Assembly (NCBI GenBank): GCA_914767715.1
Contig: OU612071.1
Location: 27,961,681-28,025,680, forward strand
Source: Membranipora membranacea
Lineage: Eukaryota > Bryozoa > Gymnolaemata > Cheilostomatida > Membraniporidae
Length of the DNA: 64,000 bases
Direction: 5' to 3'
Part shown: in pieces, positions 11,398-22,833 of the stretch
How the letters are laid out: the number at the start of each line of letters is the position of its first letter
How positions within the stretch are numbered: the stretch's first letter is position 1
Notes under the pieces: model-generated
Databases searched by the model: none
What the model saw: the letters and a program-made list of their open reading frames with translations, nothing else
What the model was told of the DNA's origin: nothing
Translations under genes and position numbers: made by a program

Positions 11398-12100
11398 CAC
11401 AGAGTAAGGATAAACAGAGTGGACACTTCAATGATCGTTATAGTGCCTGCGGTTTTTGATTACCTGGGGCAAAATTGTGAACAGCTGGATGCCGAAAACT
11501 CATTATCTCTATATGTTATAATGTCATTTTTCTTGTAGACATCTCTACCTTTGATGGGTCATAATTCATTCTATATTTATCCTAAAGAATGAATTCCAAC
11601 TTTGTTAGAATGTCCAACCTTCAAGCTATACACCATATTGTTGCTATTTTTTGCTAGGATACATAGGCTATGAGCTATCTGTGTTTTTAAAATGAGTTTT
11701 ATTATATAGATTTACGTGTGACAATTGATAAATTTCTGGTCCTAAAAATTAGGAAATGTCCTTGTATTGACCCAGGCCACATGTAAATCTATATGATATA
11801 ACTCATTTTAAAAACACAGATAGCTCATAGCCTATGTATCCTAGCAAAAAATGACAACAATGTGGTGTATAGCTTGAAGGTTGGACATTCTAACAAAGTT
11901 GGAATTCAGTCTTTAGGATAAATACAGAATGAATTATGGCCCATCAAAGGTAGAGATGTCTGCAAGAAAAATAACATTATAACACATAGAGATAATGAGT
12001 TTTCGGCATCCAGCTGTGCACAATTATTCCCCAGTTAATCAAAAACCGCAGGCACTATAACTGTCATTGAACTGTCCTCTCTGTATGTCTTACTCTGTGT
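11398..12100. mobile_element. Foldback element, arms about 340 bp
   Basis: Left arm from CACAGAGTAAG pairs with the right arm ending CTTACTCTGTG over almost the whole 0.7 kb, with only scattered mismatches and a short central loop near 11750. Flanks carry TGTAAT on both sides (11392-11397 and 12101-12106). The flanking sequence belongs to a repeat that recurs at 12195-12230 without the element, so the empty-site structure can be read. No coding capacity; a transcript through it would form a long hairpin. Confidence 0.75.
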
Positions 12101-12107
12101 TGTAATT

Positions 12108-12340
12108 GTTGGTTTTCCGATTTTGCAATCTTTCCAGGGTTGTTTCACGTGCCCAGGTTTCTTGTGGCCGTGTAATAATTCAAATATATGTTGTAACGTG
12201 CACCTATTTCTATGATGTAATCTGTTTGGTTTTCCAATTGCGTAATTCTGGTCAGGTTGTCACACATGCCCAGATGTCTCACGAAATAATGGTTAGCTAT
12301 ATTTCAATACTAATTCGGTGTATCACTCACTCTACTCAGT
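12108..12340. repeat. Tandem duplication, about 116-bp unit
   Basis: GTTGGTTTTCCGATT...GTGCCCAGG (from 12108) recurs from 12224 as GTTTGGTTTTCCAATT...ATGCCCAG. A preceding part-unit (GTGCACCTGTTTATCCATGG) lies at 11371-11397, to the left of the foldback element. Confidence 0.5.
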
Positions 12341-12680
12341 CCTATATTCCAATCACCATGTAGTAAGCGCCTCACTAATTCAATTTGAAACTAAAACTAC
12401 CTGTCACCATGCCCTGAATGCCTAAGTATGTATCTGTTTGGTCTCAGTTTACCCTATACGTGAAAGTTGGTTTTAAACTAATTTTGATTTACTTTGTCTG
12501 TTTGTTTACAGGTTTGTGTGTGGGTTAATGGTGATATCCTGTCTTCACAGTACAGTGTGCAAGCTTAATTCTCCTAAGAATACTTTACCAAACTACTGCT
12601 AGAACTCGATCTCATATCTATAACTTTAAAGTCCTTGAGTTTTGTTCAATTTTGTATCATTTGGTTAAAGGTAATGTACC

Positions 12681-14680
12681 GATGTCTTCTCAGACCACTG
12701 CACAATACAGCTAGTGCCAACCTATGTTACCAAACACAAGAAATGCAAGCGGCGGAAAATAACCAAACAGCTCCTAGACGACGAGTGTATTGATAAATGT
12801 CAGGTTGCTTTTGAGACAACAGATTGGGATTCCTTGATATCGGATGACCTAGATCAATCAGTAATTATCATCACTGATTATATTAACCACATAATCACCA
12901 GCAACTCAACAACAATAGAAATGTGGGTGTCTCATAACAACCAACCATGGCTAACAAAAGTAATTAGAGAGGAAATTAAAAGTTGTTATCAAGCTAAAAG
13001 CACAATGGATAGATTGGAAGCAAAGCAAACTCAAAGGCAAATTGATCAGCTGATTAAGGAGGCGAAAAAATCTTACAGTAGTAGAAAACTCAATCAAATG
13101 TGTAAGAATATGAAGGAGGCCTGGAGAGGCATTAAATCAATGTCCAATCTAAACAAAAACACTCCCTCCGTCGACACTACTGTTGCCCGAAGTGATCTAC
13201 CTCAACTTTCTGATAACCTCAACAAGTTTGACCTGAGGTTTGAGCGTGACGAAACACCACACCAGTTCCAGCCTCATGACGACACACCTTTAAATGTTCC
13301 AGACTTCACTATTGCTGAGGTCAACGCTGCTTTGGGGAGGTGCGTACCCTGGAAAGCTAGTGGACCAGACTCAGTACCAACTAAGATTCTGAAATCATGC
13401 GCCAACCAACTTGCTGATATATTCCACTTGCTTTTCAATCGCTGCCTGGCTGCTGGTTACATCCCTCAACTATGGCGGATATCGGAGGCGGTTCCTGTTC
13501 CTAAGAAGCCTAAGCTGTCAACCCTGAATGATTATCGACCTATCGCCTTGACCTCAGTAGTTATGAAGACTTTTGAGCATTTGATAAAAGACAGACTGTG
13601 TGCTACTCTGAGGTTAGATCAAAATCAATTTGCCTATAGGAAGTCTCGTAGCACAAAGGATGCATGTATTGCTTTTGACTACAGTGTTACGCAACACTTT
13701 GATACACCAAGGAGGTATGCTAGAGCTTTGTTTGTAGACTTTTCTTCGACATTTAATACGATATCGCCAAAACTTAAATTAATTGATATGTGTGTACCTT
13801 TTCCTTGTGTAAAATTGATTGATTCTTTTCTCAGAGAACGACAACAGCATGTTAGGATCTCCAGTCATAAATCTGATATTTTACCTAGTAGTACTGGCTG
13901 CCCACAGGGGTGTGTTTTATCTCCATTGTTATTTTCCATCTACACTGACACGGTTCAATCTTATCACCCTAACATAAATATCTATAAGTATGCTGATGAC
14001 ATGGTTATTTTGGGTCTTTTGGATCATAGCAGTAGTGATGAATTTGATTTTAAAGCCGTAAATGATTTTTCCGAATGAAGCAAAGCTAACTGTCTTATAC
14101 TGAATACCGCTAAGACCAAGGAGATGATCTTTGACTTCAGTAGATCCCAGGAAGTCACTTCTAATGTTTTTATTGATGACAACCCAGTAGAGAAAGTTCA
14201 ATGTTTTAAGTATCTGGGTACTATTTTTAATGATGATTTAAAATGGACTGATAATACTGACCACATTTTTCGCAGATTGAAAAGCAGATTTTATGCATTG
14301 TCTAAGTTCAAATCATTTTATCCGTCCAATACTCAATGTGAGTATTTTGTGTAATCCCTTATATTACCGATTTTATTATATAATTCAGAAGTTTGATTTA
14401 ACTCTTGCACGGCGAAGGAGAGATCTCGGTTATTTTCTCCCTTTTCTATCTCATACAGCTGTGACATTCCTAATCTGATCTCAGACAGAACTCTTAGTAT
14501 TGCAGTAAATTTTATTAATGACGAAGACCATATTTTTAACGAACATTATGTTCCAGGTAGGCAATCATTTTTATCAGCTATTTGCCTCACAACTCGTTTT
14601 TTAAACAGTTTCATACCTTTTAGTATCAGACTCCTAAATGATAACGCCTTCTTACAGTCACTATAATTTTGCTTCATCAT
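12681..14680 (+). pseudogene. 5'-truncated LINE (CR1/L2-like) reverse transcriptase
   Basis: Starts with VFSDHC, the closing SDH motif of an AP-type endonuclease, right after stops at 12666 and 12672, so the copy lacks nearly all of its endonuclease. The reverse transcriptase then reads cleanly: the linker, KASGPDSVP, NDYRPIALTS, QFAYRKSRST, FVDFSSTFNTI, GCPQGCVLSPLLF and YADDM. A TGA at 14076-14078 interrupts the frame, which continues to 14352. The C-terminal tail is in shifted frames, ending with NSFIPFSIRLLN near 14640, the usual CR1/L2 finish. The FVDFSS...FNTI form is close to Rex1/L2-type elements. Not functional: no endonuclease, one stop and at least two frameshifts. Confidence 0.85.
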
Positions 14681-14834
14681 TGATGACAAGCAATAAAACA
14701 ATCTCTTTGTGTCAATTTGACAAATGACAAATGTGTTTAACCCTTGAATTTTGCACTCAAGATCCATCAATCATAATTCAGTTGACACAAGCTCAGTATA
14801 GTTATTTTATTTTATTAATAATAAATCATTCCAG

Positions 14835-14918
14835 AATAAGGATACTTCAATACTGTGTTGTGTAAGTGATTGTTGCAGATTCGGAAGAAAATATGGCTGC
14901 TCTTATACACTAAGGTAA
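14835..14918 (+). CDS. Terminal exon of a cysteine-rich secreted-peptide gene (copy B)
   Basis: Preceded by a good acceptor (TTCCAG at 14829-14834), 27 codons run to a TAA at 14916-14918. The peptide holds five cysteines as CC-x3-CC-x7-C near its middle, with an FGRKYGC stretch. An inverted copy (17531-17614, minus strand) encodes the same frame with a proline in place of the third cysteine of this pattern. Between the copies the coding part differs at about 10 of 84 bases (5 amino-acid changes) while the next roughly 50 non-coding bases differ at one. No signal-peptide exon is visible upstream, where a LINE lies, so this copy may be an orphan exon or have a distant first exon. The role is unknown; the arrangement resembles short secreted disulfide peptides. 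Confidence 0.45.
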   Translation, partial: NKDTSILCCVSDCCRFGRKYGCSYTLR

Positions 14919-16126
14919 TTTTAAAACATGATGTTCTTTATGATGATTACATAAGAAAATGTCATCTGACACTAGATCTTCCCATGGCCCATTAGGCAAA
15001 TCAGTAACCCGCATATGATCAAGACTGTGTGGCTATCCAACAAGCTGACAACCCTCGCAGGATTTCACATGATTCTCAACTTGGCCACCATAGACGAGCA
15101 CACATGATCAGTCAAGTGGGTATATCTCACCCAAACAAATTGTGATGGAAACTTTCATTTCCCCATACTATGGCTAGTGCCTATTTTCCACTTTGCCAGT
15201 AGCCCTGCTCCACATAAGAACAGTGCTCTAGAGGCATATGATATGACTCGCTGTGCTATGGAGTGCCATCTGTAAATTAATTGGTCAAAGAATAGATGAG
15301 TACATTTTTACTATGCAGACTTCAATGTATGCATGGTGGATTTTTGTGTTTATATGGTGAACAATGGTGTTTACCTGGTGGATTTTGATGTTCTGTATGC
15401 CAACTTTCATGATTTAGGAGCTAGTTCAATGTGTAGGGTATATCACCTTCCTTATAGATTGTTTAAAACTGGTGATATATAGAAATGTATAAACATGTCG
15501 GCGCAATATGTCAACATGTATTCACAGAGACAAGACCATTGGTATTCCGTGCAGTATGATAAAGCTTTCATCAATCAAATAGGACAAAAACATGTGGGGA
15601 GAATGATTATGACTGCTTTCTAGTGCCAGAATTGTATAGCGCTTCAAATTTCAGTCTTCCACTCTTTGCCCTCTCGATTGGGAAATTGTATTTCCACTTG
15701 TCACCAATGTCACCAATGTATCTCAGTAGCATTGCAATTTTCATACATTATAAACACATACTTTTTTAAAAGTCGATCACTCGTGACAAGTGGAAATTGT
15801 ATTTACGTAGGAAGTCAGTCTTGAGATAAAAACAAGATACTAATAAAAATCTGCTTGTCATAGTCTATACCATCATCGATGGACGACGCTCGAAATAGAC
15901 AAAAATATGCAAAATTATGAGCAGAAAATCTAGTTGCGCAAGCTGTCATGAAAATATGTAGTGTAAAAAACCCATGTCACAACAGTTCTCTGTTAGCAAT
16001 TTTCATCATCATTATAAATTATCAATATACAATAAATCACCACCACTGTCGTTGGTTTTGGGAAGTTATATATAACCATAAAAGTACATGTTGCGTCATC
16101 ACATCAATGCCAAATGCCAATTTAGG
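14919..16126. other. No gene recognised
   Basis: Intergenic. Contains a short inverted pair (CCACTTGTCAC near 15700, GTGACAAGTGG near 15785). Everything from 15948 to 16250 that stays open lacks a motif. Confidence 0.35.
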
Positions 16127-16134
16127 TATAAATA
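16127..16134 (+). promoter_or_regulatory. Candidate TATA box for the peptide gene
   Basis: TATAAATA, about 30 bp upstream of a plausible non-coding first exon that ends at a donor AG/GTAAGTC at 16203/16204. The acceptor TTTTTTCGCAG at 16485-16495 would join it to the exon holding the start codon. Placement fits a core promoter; untested. Confidence 0.35.
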
Positions 16135-16505
16135 CAGCTATTGTTTCCAATGGAGTCACTTCTTCTCTGCCTGCTCACAAATATCCTGACATAACTTCAG
16201 TAGGTAAGTCGCAAGTCATCTCTTATTTTTCCGACATTTATAAAATGTAATAATATAATGCGAACTATGAAATTTTATTAATACACTTTATTTATTTGTT
16301 TGTTACATATTCCCATTCGAACAACTAAGTGAAGATGGATAATAAAGAGTAACACAATAATTTTTTGACTCTTGAAACCCAAACTTTCAGCTTCTTGCTT
16401 CAATTCAAGGTGCAAAGAATTGGTGGAATAGTTTTATCAATCAATAATTAAATTCAAAGCAGCGATCTTCTTCCAGTGTTTTATTTTTTTCGCAGACAAG
16501 ACACA

Positions 16506-17388
16506 ATGATAGCTTGGATCAGTTCAGTAGCCGTTATATTGCTCATGTGCTGTGCGGTCACAAATGGACAACAGGTAAGTCGAGCTTTTGACCAATAATT
16601 GTATCAATTGAGATAATCAAATCTGATTTTTCCAGCTAGTCAGCTTCAAAACAATCTCATAATTGACCCTCTAAGACCACCAGAAGCTGCGTTATGAGAC
16701 ATCAAAGTAAACCCTTTCCATAATCGCACATGTGATTTGAGAGCCCACATTTGAGGTCACATCAAGATTTCGACCAATTCAACATTTTTGTCAAGGGAAC
16801 TGCAAAAGTGAAACCAAATTTGTTTTGTTTTATAACTTGTTGGATGACACTTACCATAGGTCAGTCTATCTAGCAAGTTTCTCAATCTAATTCTTTGTCT
16901 TTACAGCGTAGTTATATTATATTTCCTTGTTGTATGGAACAATTCAGTACAACACATCATTTTGTAAACGGTTATCGTTCTTATAAATTTCTCCACAAAG
17001 CTGCTTCAAAGACAAATCGAAAATGATTTGGATAGCTACTTCTAAATAATAATGTTGCGGATTTGCAGCTTTAATTGATATAATTTGTTGAAAATCTTTG
17101 AAATGTCATTGAGTATCACAAATAGAAGGTTTAGACACCTTCTTAAGCGGCTTAGTCTCAGTATTGAGTTTACTCAGTAAAAAGACACTACAAAATGGCT
17201 AATGAACATGATAATGAGTTATGTATGATTATCATTGATCTTGCTGGGCTGTTTGTTTCCTCAACAAATAAAAAACATCATTTTGTTGATTTTATCATTT
17301 TCTAATTTCTCTGTTTCAGTCCTGCGTGGATAAGTGCATCGGAGCGCGCTTCGATGCCGCTTGTATCTCAGGATGTAATGGTAGATGA
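16506..17388 (+). CDS. Secreted cysteine-rich 45-residue peptide, two coding exons
   Basis: Join 16506-16574 and 17320-17388. The first coding exon gives a 23-residue N-terminus with a hydrophobic core (AVILLM) and a likely cleavage after NG, ending at a consensus donor CAG/GTAAGT. The intron is 745 bp and ends TTTCAG. The second exon gives a 22-residue mature region with four cysteines spaced C-x3-C-x8-C-x3-C, the spacing of a cystine-stabilised helical hairpin, then N-G-R and TGA. Gln-Gln after the cleavage could give pyroglutamate, and terminal Gly-Arg is a classic amidation signal. A further upstream intron (16204-16495) and a TATA box are plausible, and AATAAA lies at 17464. It could be a neuropeptide, antimicrobial or toxin-like peptide. 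No family was recognised. Confidence 0.6.
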
Positions 17389-17463
17389 ATTGGAATAAGA
17401 CAGGTGACAACAAAAATTCTTCTTAATTACAAATGTGTCAGATACTTATGAATTATAAAAACC

Positions 17464-17469
17464 AATAAA
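17464..17469 (+). terminator. Polyadenylation signal
   Basis: AATAAA 76 bp after the stop of the peptide gene and before the convergent minus-strand exon. Position fits, not proven. Confidence 0.35.
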
Positions 17470-17530
17470 ACATACCTGTTTAGATGACATTTTCTTATGT
17501 AATCATCATAAAGAACATCATGTTTTATAA

Positions 17531-17614
17531 TTACCTTAGGGTAAAAGAGCAGCCATATTTTCTTCCAAAGGTGCAAGGATCACTTACACAACATGGTATT
17601 GAAGTATCCTCATT
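17531..17614 (-). CDS. Terminal exon of a cysteine-rich secreted-peptide gene (copy B', inverted)
   Basis: On the minus strand, an AG (TTAACTTGAG) precedes 27 codons and a TAA at 17531-17533. The four cysteines are spaced CC-x4-C-x7-C, numerically the same as the alpha-4/7 framework known from cone-snail peptides. Spacing alone does not prove homology. It is the inverted counterpart of 14835-14918. Similarity extends about 50 bp past the stop and ends abruptly. The acceptor has a weaker pyrimidine tract than copy B. No first exon with a signal peptide was found within the following 2 kb on this strand. Convergent with the gene at 16506-17388. Confidence 0.45.
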   Translation of the reverse strand, partial: NEDTSIPCCVSDPCTFGRKYGCSFTLR

Positions 17615-17619
17615 CTCAA

Positions 17620-19405
17620 GTTAAATAGGTATATGTCTCTATGTTATATTCCTGTAAAGACTTCTAGGGAGCAGCTAATAAAATGTTGTTTACATTTAAA
17701 ATCTTTTAAAGATTCTACACTCCTTTCCGGCTAGCACTGTAAATAGTTTGAATGTGCAAATACCGCATGAAAATATTTCCATAAGACCAGCATTATGGCA
17801 TAAAACACAGGCAAATGCATTGCATGTGAAAGGCATAATTAAGATGTTGAGCAAATGGGCAAAGTTAGACTTAATAGAAGAAAATAGGAGATTAAATGCA
17901 CCCTTTTAGGCGGGCAATAACACAGCTTACTTTTTAAGATTAGTCAACAAGAAGAATTCAGTTATTGAAGGTATTAGTGAGGTACACTCATGGCCTTCAG
18001 TTTTTTTGATAAAAAGCTAGGGTAAAATGACAATCAATGCAGAAGAAACAAAAAAAGAAAATTCAAGCAAAACTTCATTGTTGTTCCAGATGAGATCTTA
18101 ACAAAAACCACTACTTATAAAATCGCCTCTTGTGCTTGGCTTTTTTTTCACAAGTTGACAGTCATCTGGGTCAATATTACTGAAAAATCTTGATTAAAAA
18201 GATTGCTCAAAACTCTTCATCGTTGCACATTCAGTGCTTTTGGTCGGTGACTTTGCTGCAATATGGATTGGGCTACCAAGGAAGTTGATTGGTTGCTCAT
18301 AATTTCAATAGATTTTGAGTTTCATACTTCATACATAAATTACGTATTTCGCCAAAAAACAGGAGAAAGTTCAAAGTAACAGTCCTGTCATAGTCTGACT
18401 GTGATGTTGTCAGGACTGGCAGCCTCTTATGGGTTGCATTGTATGGACAGCTCTCAAACTTGCTCTATGCTAAAAGCAGGTGGTGGGTCAGGATAAGGTG
18501 GGTCAGGAGGCTGCTGCTTTAGTTTGATCAGGATTGTTGAATAGATAGAAATGATTGAGGTCATTTGCTCATTGTGTCTGCATCTGGTTTCATCAGGTCA
18601 AAGTTAATCCTAGTTTTTCGGGATAGGTGTGACATGGATAGATTTACCGTGACCACCAGACATTCTGTACGAGTTCTATTGTGTCGTTGAGTTATAGGCC
18701 TGTTTGATTTACCCTTGCTTCTCTCTACCCACATACCATAAAATTCAGAGCTTACTCAGTGCCAGAGTATCTTTAGCCAACAAACAGCTGATGAAAGTCA
18801 TCCGCGCTAAAAAATCACAAGGAGCGTAGATTGAGACCAAGTAGTAACGCTATTACTCCTTGTTAAGACTATACCAATAATCAGTACTAATACTACATGT
18901 TAAGCCACCAAGTATGTGTTTCCTTAGCATCAGTCAGCATATTGTCAGTAGTCAGTGGTTCTGTGGAGAAAATGGCCTCATTCTCAACTCACTTCTCTCC
19001 ACTTGGACATGTACGATACAATACGAAGTAGATCCGCGCTCAGCTGGTGAGTGATGTTGTACTTTCTTATTAGTAGCAAAGTTTTGAGATAATTCTGCTG
19101 GCATAGATTAGCTGATTTAACGTAGGGTACGGTAAGACACAGGATAGTTGAACATAAGCATTTTGTCGGCTCATCATACTCAATACTGAGAGTTTTCTGT
19201 GCTTACAAAAAATGTGAGTGGACAATAGGAATTGAATGCTTTCGAGTTCCATCAATTGTGATTGTGATTCCGTAGTGAAAGGTTGTGTTCTTGAAAGCTC
19301 TCTCATAGTGCAACAATTATCCCATTGCACATAGCCTACTATAGCTGATTATTGATACTAAGTGCGGCCAGGTCGTAGGCCCAAGCCTCTGAAAATAGCT
19401 GTAAC
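17620..19405. other. No gene recognised
   Basis: 1.8 kb spacer. I searched by eye for a minus-strand signal-peptide exon to pair with 17531-17614 and found none. Short open stretches near 19070-19330 have no motif. Confidence 0.35.
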
Positions 19406-20213
19406 ATGATAAAATCAAGAACAAAAAATGGGAGTAAATCGGCGGCAGCATCACCAGTAATAACCAAACAGCTGTCGTTGCAACAAATCTTGGATAAAGA
19501 GAAAACAGGATATTTATGGAGGAGAAATTCAATCAACTCAACCATACAATTTCTCAAGCAATTGGACGTATTGAGAAAATAGAACCTGAGCAGATGGAGA
19601 CGGGTAAAAGCTTGAATTATTATGTTGAGGAGATAGAAGGTATCAAACGACAGCTGGCGGAGATCAGGGCAGATAAGCATGCAGAGCAGGAGCAGCAGGT
19701 GAAAGTGAGTAGCAGGTGAGACAACAGATGACACGGCTTCAGCATGACAAAAATAGAAAGCCACTGAAAGTATCTGGCATACCTGTAACACACAATGAGG
19801 ACTTAAAAAATCTCACAGTCAAACTAGCTAAAACGATTGAAGTTGAAGATATGAAGGAGGCACACATAGACACAGTATACAGGTCGAAGAAGATAGATGA
19901 TGTTCATCCCCCTAACATAATAATAAAGTTCCAAACACTATATCAGAGAGAGATCTTCTATGTCGCAAGAAAAATTCTAAGCAAGAAGAACATCACCACC
20001 CAAAGTCTGGGTCTCAAGAACGTAGCTAAGATATATGTAAATGAATGGCTAAATCCAGCAGAGCAGCACCTATTCTATCTTGCCAGGAAGAAGAAAAATG
20101 AGATCGGATACCAGTTTGTATGGATCTACCACTGTCAAGTATTTATGCGAATGGATAGATCATCTCAGCTGGTCAAAATCAGTGACAAAGAAAGTCTAGT
20201 TTCTTTGAGCTGA
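19406..20213 (+). pseudogene. LINE ORF1-like protein, frameshifted
   Basis: A start at 19406 opens a lysine-rich leader. The frame shifts near 19510 into a coiled-coil region (19516-19715; heptad-like NQLNHTI, IGRIEKIE, EIEGIKRQLAEI), then shifts again near 19716. The last 150 residues resemble the RRM plus C-terminal domain of L1-type ORF1 proteins, with IYVNEWLNPAEQHLFYLAR and a closing VWIYHCQVFMR. Such proteins bind the element's RNA as trimers. Two frameshifts make it non-functional. Confidence 0.6.
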
Positions 20214-20261
20214 TATCAGTCAAATCCAAAATTGGTAATATCGTAGTTTGTTCAGCGCTGA

Positions 20262-20990
20262 ATGGCTAGTAAGCCCAATGAGTATTTTGATATATTATCA
20301 GTTTTTCTGCAAGTCTTGTCAATACTTATATTCGCCAAGATTTTGATTTTTCCATCTTACACATCAATATGCAAAGTAGCTAACAACATGCAACTAAATC
20401 ATGACAAAACTGTTATTTTAAATGTGGCTTTTTCTGAGCGTAAAGGAATTGATGATCCTGTTAAATATTTGGACACTGATATATTACCGTCGAAATCAGC
20501 TAAGTTTTTAGGCGTTACTATTGACCGGACATTAACTTTTTCAAATCATATTAGTGATATTTTTAGTAGATGTAACGGTAGAATTTTCCTTATGAAACAA
20601 TTTAAACAGATGGGCATGAATTCTGATGGCCTTTTAACTTTTTATAAGACGAATGTCAAACCTGTTTTATCATATGCTGCTCCTGTTTGGTACACATTAT
20701 TAACGGAGCATGACAAGGCAAAACTAGAGAAAATACAGAAACTAGTAGTATAATTGTTTTAACCGAGAATGATGATTATTTTTCTAGATTAGATCAGCTT
20801 AATCTTCCAAAGACTGACGAGTTTTTATTTTCCGTCTGTGCTCACTAATTTAGTAAAGTTTCTGAGGACCCGAGCCATCCTCTTTTTAATAGAATCAAGA
20901 TCAATTTTAAAACATCCTCCCGTAAACCTGTAATATTAAAATACCATCCTGAGAAGTGTCGAACTGAGAAGCGCAAGAAGAGTTTTTTTT
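20262..20990 (+). pseudogene. LINE reverse transcriptase C-terminal part, internally deleted
   Basis: After a leader of unclear origin to about 20370, the sequence jumps to the end of a non-LTR reverse transcriptase: MQLNHDKTVIL, SAKFLGVTID, then VKPVLSYAAPVW and KLEKIQK. After 20753 the frame shifts but the CR1/L2-like tail continues (FSRLDQLNLPK, HPLFNRIK) to about 20990. The endonuclease and RT catalytic blocks are missing, so it is an internally deleted LINE joined to the ORF1 at 19406-20213. Confidence 0.7.
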
Positions 20991-21085
20991 AGTTTTTCAT
21001 GTGGCATTATAATGCATGAAATACTTTTTTTCTATAACCAACCTAGTTTGATCATTTCTTTCACTGGAAAATGATATTTTGGTTG

Positions 21086-21118
21086 TGAAATAAACACATA
21101 CACATACATACATACATT
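21086..21118 (+). repeat. Microsatellite tail of the LINE
   Basis: (ACAT/ACAC)n run at the 3' end of the element, the position where CR1/L2-like LINEs carry short tandem tails. Confidence 0.5.
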
Positions 21119-22412
21119 AATCAGAAAATAGACAGACAACTCGAACTTTTTTTTGCAACTTTAGATGTTGAGTTTTGATGTATAGCTATTTAAGAAACAT
21201 GGTTTGAAGATAACCCATTTTTAGGTCAGTTCAATCTCGAAGATTATAACTTATTTTCTTCTTCCAGAGTAACAAGATCTGGTGGCAGAGTATGTGTATA
21301 TGTGAAAAGCCAGTTCCAGACTAGGGTGGAGGCTGTACGGCTGGAGGGTTCTGACTCGCTGCCTGTTCGCATTGGTGACGCCGGGCGGGATGTCTGCTCG
21401 TTGTTGCATTGTATCGCTCTCCCTCGGGGCGTCTCTTGGCCTTCCTTGGTGATTTGGCGGAGCTGCTGCCTTCCCTCCCATCTAGCTCTGTTGTTGTTGG
21501 GGATATTAATATTGATATTAACTATGAAAACATTTTGGATAAATTTTCATACATCAATCTTGATTAGGTTGATTGATTGATTTTAATACTATTTCTACTC
21601 CGACTCGTTTTGGCAAAACCAAGACAAGTATCCTTGACCATATCTTAGTAAAAAAATTAAAACAAAACATTAGGTCTTTCACCATCAATTACCAGATTGC
21701 AGACCATCTGTCTGTGTGTTTGGCTTTCTCATATAAGCAACATTCTGAGAACAATAAAATTGCTAGCAGTGATGCTACATTTCAAAAGATTGATTACCGG
21801 CTTTAATGAGATAATTCAGAAAATTGTGACTGGGACTCTGTATACATTAGTACTGATACAAATCTAGCCTTTAATAAATTTCAAAACACTCTGACCCAGG
21901 CTATTGAAAGTTCAAGTAAAAGCTTTAAAATTCAGAGCGGTAAATCAGCAAGAAAATCCTTTCAGAAAGAATGGATGACACCTGAGCTATTTCATTTGAC
22001 CAAAAAGCGCACTGCACTACATGATAAAGCTAAATATCAGCCTTTTAACAAAAGTGTGCAAGAACATTATATAAATTTCCGCAATTTCGTAACATCACGT
22101 ATCAAAGAAACCAAGCACAATTAGTTTAAATTACAGTTTTCACGATGTAAGGGCAACCAAAATGAAGAATGGCGTTTTATCTGCTTAATAAAAACAAAAA
22201 AGCTGCAGAGACTAGTTCTATAGCTCTTTAAGATGACAATCAAAAAGTAATTGATAACCCAAAAGCAGTTTCAGAAATATTTAATAACTTTTTCACAAAT
22301 ATTGGTACCAACTTGTCCTACCTGCTTCGAAATCAGATTTTAGACAGTATTTCGACCATCCAAATCTTCTACATCCAAAATTTGATTCTCACCAAATCTG
22401 GGTACAAGAACT

Positions 22413-22755
22413 AATTGGTTGGTTGGTTGGTTTATTTTGTCACAAACATTAGGTATGCTGCGAGATTGAGTGTTTATACAGTTACATGAGTAGGGAGAAC
22501 CAAAAAGTAACATAAACAAAATGAGTAAAGTAAAGTCTGACTTCTAGTGGATTAAAAATATCTTGCAATATCAAAATCAAGTGTCTGAGGAATGAGTCTT
22601 CACCCCAGGGAGTTCTGTATTTAAGGCTGCGATATCTGCCTGAGGGGAGTTTCTCAAGAAAATTGTTTAAAAAATGTTCGTCATCATGTATTATCTGCAG
22701 GGCCAGGTTCTTTGTAGGTTTTGATATGACTGATTGATATTATTTTAAAAAGCCT
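22413..22755 (-). mobile_element. 5'-truncated LINE 3' end inserted in antisense
   Basis: On the minus strand the piece reads as a LINE C-terminus (FLEKLPSGRYRSLKYRTPWGE), then an untranslated part and an (AACC)n tail seen on the plus strand as TTGGTTGGTTGGTTGG. It splits the host LINE between its linker and the RT block KKSAGYDKLP. Confidence 0.65.
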
Positions 22756-22833
22756 TTCCATTAAAAAAATCAGCTGGATATGACAAACTACCCATCAAAG
22801 CTTTAAAAGACAACAAATATAGCCTTGCTCCAG

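Noticed and set aside
15948-16250. 100-codon plus-strand ORF over the peptide-gene promoter
   Set aside because: No motif or signal peptide; it covers the candidate TATA box and 5' exon.
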